From the NCBI RefSeq assembly GCF_047675955.1, contig NW_027328092.1, positions 806,001 to 870,000 of the forward strand: a stretch of DNA of 64,000 nucleotides, in the 5' to 3' direction. Shown in pieces: positions 61,041 through 64,000 of the stretch (the stretch's first letter is position 1; the number at the start of each line of letters is the position of its first letter). The position numbers were made by a program, and so were the translations under genes. Below the pieces are notes generated by a model. That model saw nothing but the letters and a program-made list of their open reading frames with translations. It did no database searches and had not been told where the DNA came from. Origin of the DNA: Chlorocebus sabaeus. Taxonomy: Eukaryota; Chordata; Mammalia; Primates; Cercopithecidae.

Positions 61041-64000
61041 CTACGGTGTAAAAGGAAATATCTTCCGATAAAAACTGGAAGGAAGCTTTATGAGAAACTG
61101 CTTTGTGTCCTGTTAATTTATCTCACAGAGTTACAGCCTTCCCTTCAAGATGCCTTTCTCTAAGACTCTTCTTGTGGAATTGGCAAAGTGTTATTTGGAA
61201 GCCCGTAGAGGTCTACGGTGAAAAAGGAAATATCTTCCTTTAAAAACTGGAAAGAAGCTTTCTGAGAAACTGCTTTGTGTTCTGTTAATTCATCTCACAG
61301 AGTCACTGCTTTCACCTCAAGAATCCTTTCGCTGAGAGTCTTCATGTGGAAATTTCATAGTGATATTTTCAAGCCCATAGAGGGCTAAGGTGAAAAAGGA
61401 AATATCCTAAGATAAAAACTGAAAAGAAGCATTCTGAGAAACTACTTTGTGTTCTGTTAATTCATCTCACAGTGTTACAGCTTTGCCCTCAAGAAGCCTC
61501 TCGCGAAGACACTTCTTGTGGAATTTGCAAAGTGATATTTGGAAGCCCATAGAGGGCTATGGTGAAAAAGGAAATATCTTTTGTTAAAAACTGAAAGAGG
61601 CTTTCTGAGAAACTGCTCTGTGTTCTATTAATTCATCTCACAGGGTTACTGCTTTCCCAGAAAGAAGCCATTCTCTAAGATTCTTCTTGTGGGTTTTTCA
61701 AAGTGATATTGGAAGCCCATAGAGGGCTATGGTGAAAAAGGGAATATCTTCCGTTAAAAACTGGAAAGATCCTTTCTGAGAAACTACTTCGTGTTCTGTT
61801 AATTCATCTCACAGAGTTACAGCTTTCCCCTCAAGAAGCCTTTCGCTAAGACTGTTCTTCTGGAATTTTGAAAGTGATATTTGGAATCCCATAGAGGGCT
61901 ATGGTGAAAAAGGAAAGATCTTCCGTTAAAAACTGGAAAGAACCTTTCTGAGAAATTGCTTTGTGTTCTTTTAATTCATCTCACAGAGTTACTGCGTTCC
62001 TCTCAAGAAGCCTTTCGCTAAGACTGTTCTTGTGGAATTTGCAAAGTGATATTTGGAAGCCCATATAGGGTTATGGTGAAAAAGGAAATATCTTCCGTTA
62101 AAAACTGGAAAGAACCTTTCTGAGAAATTGCTCTGTGTTCTTTTAATTCATCTCACAGAGTTACAGCTTGCCCCTCTAGAAGCCTTTGCTAAGACTGTTC
62201 TTGTGGAATTTGCAAAGTGACATTTGGAAGCCCATAGTGGGCTATGGTGAAAAAGGAAATATCCTAAGATAAAAACTGAAAAGAAGCTTTCTGAGAAACT
62301 GCCTTGTGTTCTGTTAATTCATCTCACAGGGTTACAGCTTTCTCCACAAGAAGCCTTTCGCTAAGACTGTTCTTGTGGAATTTCAAAGTGATATTTGTAA
62401 AGCCATAGAAGGATATGATGAAAAAGGAAATATCTTCTGTTAAAAACTGGAAAGAAGCTTTCTGAGAAACTGCTTTGTGTTCTGTTAATTCATCTCACAG
62501 AGATACAGCTTTCTCCTCAAGAAGTTTTCGCTAAGACTGTGCTTCTGGAATTTGGAAAGTGATATTTGGAAGCCCATAGAGGGCTACGGTGAAAAAGGAA
62601 ATAACTTCCGTTAAAAAACAGGAAAGAAGCCCTCTGAGAAACTGCTTTGTGTTCTGCTAATTCATCTCAAGAGTTACAGCTTTCCCCTCAAGCAGTCTTT
62701 CGCTAAGACTGTTCTTGGGGAATTTGCAAAGTGATATTTGGAAGCCCATAGAGGGCTATGGTGAAAAAAGAAGTATCTTCCGTTAAAAAGTGGAAAGAAG
62801 CTTTCTGAGAATCTGCTTTGTGTTCTGTTAATTCATCTCACAGTGTTACAAATCTCTCCTCAAGTAACCTTTAGCTAAGGCTGATCTTGTGGAATTTGGA
62901 AAGTGATATTTGGAAGCCCATAGGGAGCTATGGTGAAAAAGGAAGTATCTTCCGTTAAAATCTGGAAGAAGATTTCTGAGAAACTACTTTGTGTTCTGTT
63001 AATTCATCTCAGAGACTTACATCTTTCCCCTCATGAAGCCTTTCCCTAAGACTCTTCTTGTGGAATTTGCAAAGTGATATTTCGAAGCCCACAGAGGGCT
63101 ATGGTGAAAAAGGAGATATCCTAAGATAACAACTGAAGAGAAACATTCTGAGAAACTGCTCTGTATTCTCTTAATTCATCTCACACAATTACAGCTTTCC
63201 CCTCAAGAAGCCTTTCGCTAAGACTGCTCTTGTGGAATTTGCAGAGTGATACTTGGAAGCCTATAAAGGGCTATGGTGAAAAAGGAAATATCTTCCCTTA
63301 AAAACTGGAAGGAAGCTTTCTGAGAAAGTGCTTTGTGTTCTGTTAATTCATGTCACAGAGTTACATCTTTCCCCTCAAGAAGCCTTTCACTTAGACTGTT
63401 CTTGTGGAATTTGCAAAGTGATATTTGGAAAACCATAGAGGGTTATGGTCAAAATGGAAATATCCTAAGATGAAAACCGAAAAGAAGCTTTCTGAGAAAC
63501 TTCTTTGTGTTCTGTTAATTCATCTCACAGTGTTACAAATTTCTCTTCAAGAAACCTTTAGCTACGTCATATCTTGTGGAATTTGAAAAGTGATATTTGG
63601 AAGCCCATAGGGGGCTATGGTGAAAAAGGAACTATCTTCCATTAAATTCTGGAAAGAAGCTTTCTGAGAAACTACTTTGTGTTCTGTTAAATCATCTCAG
63701 GGACTTACAGCTTTCCCCTCATGAAGCCTTTCCCTAAGACTGTTCTTGTGGAATTTGAAAAGTGATATTTAGAAGCCCACAGAGGGCTATGTTGAAAAAG
63801 GAGATATCCTAAGATAAAAATTGAAAAGAAGCTTTCTGAGAAACTGCTTTGTGTTCTGTCAATTTATCTCACCGAGTTACAGCTTTCCCCTCAAGAAGAC
63901 TTTCGCGATGGTGGTTCTTGTGGAATTTACAAAGTGACATTTGGAAGCCCATGGAGGGCTATCGTGAAAAAGGAAATATCTTCAGGTAAAAACTGGAAAG
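61041..64000. repeat. HOR unit 16: 25-mer variant B, cut by window end
   Basis: m1 to the first part of m18 are present; the window ends in m18 at CAGGTAAAAACTGGAAAG. B-type markers are as in unit 14. Private changes: CCTTTCTCTAAGAC in m1, a 1-bp deletion in m7 (GCCTTTGCTAAGAC near 62187) and CACAGTGTTACAAATTTC in m15. Confidence 0.92.

Larger units (their letters stand above)
1..64000. repeat. Alpha-satellite (alphoid) higher-order repeat array, whole window
   Basis: Uninterrupted head-to-tail 169-172 bp monomers fill the window in one orientation. Recurring landmarks per monomer are AAATATCTTCC, GAAGCTTTCTGAGAAACTG (HindIII site inside), TTAATTCATCTCACAGAG, CCTTTCGCTAAGACTG, GTGATATTTGGAAGCCC and CTATGGTGAAAAAGG. 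These are the conserved blocks of primate alpha satellite, and the wording resembles the African green monkey 172-bp family (comparison from memory). Monomers within one unit differ clearly, while the same monomer in successive units is nearly identical, which defines an HOR array. No interspersed element, inversion or unique sequence is seen. Family role: centromeric chromatin and kinetochore assembly. Whether this array is the active centromere cannot be told from sequence alone. Confidence 0.97.

Noticed and set aside
1..64000. TTTCGCTAAGACTGTTC as a possible CENP-B box
   Set aside because: It contains TTCG but lacks the required A and CGGG positions, and lies in a different part of the monomer from the real box.
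1..64000. CRISPR array or bacterial repeat system
   Set aside because: Repeats are contiguous 171-172 bp units that are similar end to end, with no unique spacers, leader or cas genes.
1..64000. Transposon, retrovirus or segmental insertion within the array
   Set aside because: Every stretch I followed reads as alphoid monomer in the same orientation; all unit-length changes are accounted for by whole-monomer gains or losses plus 1-3 bp indels.
1..64000. tRNA, rRNA or small RNA genes
   Set aside because: No cloverleaf, A/B box pair or rRNA-like sequence was seen. Satellite transcription is possible but leaves no defined gene here.
1..64000. Human centromere (for example D1Z5 or DYZ3)
   Set aside because: The monomers read TGTTCTGTTAATTCATCTC where human consensus, from memory, has a GATGTGTGCATTCAACTC-like text. 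The AAGCTT site and overall wording fit monkey alphoid better. Not formally excluded without alignment.

Overview
The whole 64 kb window is tandemly repeated alpha-satellite (alphoid) DNA from a primate centromere or pericentromere. There is no gene, RNA gene, transposon or unique sequence. The monomers are 169-172 bp, all point the same way, and most carry a HindIII site (AAGCTT). From memory, their consensus is much closer to the 172-bp alpha satellite of African green monkey than to human monomers, so an Old World monkey (Cercopithecidae) is the best guess. Another catarrhine with SF4/M1-like alphoid (gibbon, or an ape Y centromere) is less likely but not excluded. Every monomer is of the A type, with a pJ-alpha-like site where a CENP-B box would be; I see no valid CENP-B box.

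The monomers form a higher-order repeat (HOR). The reference HOR is a 25-mer of 4,287 bp, here called m1 to m25, with m1 starting at the marker CTACGGTGTAAAAGG. Marker positions give these units: 1 and 2743 (16-mers), 5486 (14-mer), 7887 (24-mer), 12002 (28-mer), 16803, 21090, 25377, 29664, 33951 and 38238 (six canonical 25-mers), 42525 (37-mer), 48868 (21-mer), 52468 and 56755 (25-mers), and 61041 (cut off by the window end in m18). All length variants are explained by out-of-register exchanges that delete or duplicate whole monomers, usually leaving one recognisable hybrid monomer.

There are two domains. The left part (1-7886) holds short, related 14/16-mers. The right part (from 7887) holds 25-mer-based units in two sequence variants (A and B) that partly alternate, giving an apparent 50-mer super-period of about 8,574 bp. 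A 4,801-bp block (8059-12859) is repeated almost exactly at 12860-17660. Inside the 25-mer, older duplications of 2-3 monomers are visible (m11-13/m15-17, m19-20/m22-23, m2-3/m21-22).

The most interesting sequence-level signals are an inverted repeat at the monomer junctions, next to the pJ-alpha position and kept by apparent compensatory changes in at least two junctions, and the clustering of HOR rearrangement breakpoints near it. The array probably works, if at all, as a CENP-B-independent chromatin platform; that is inference.
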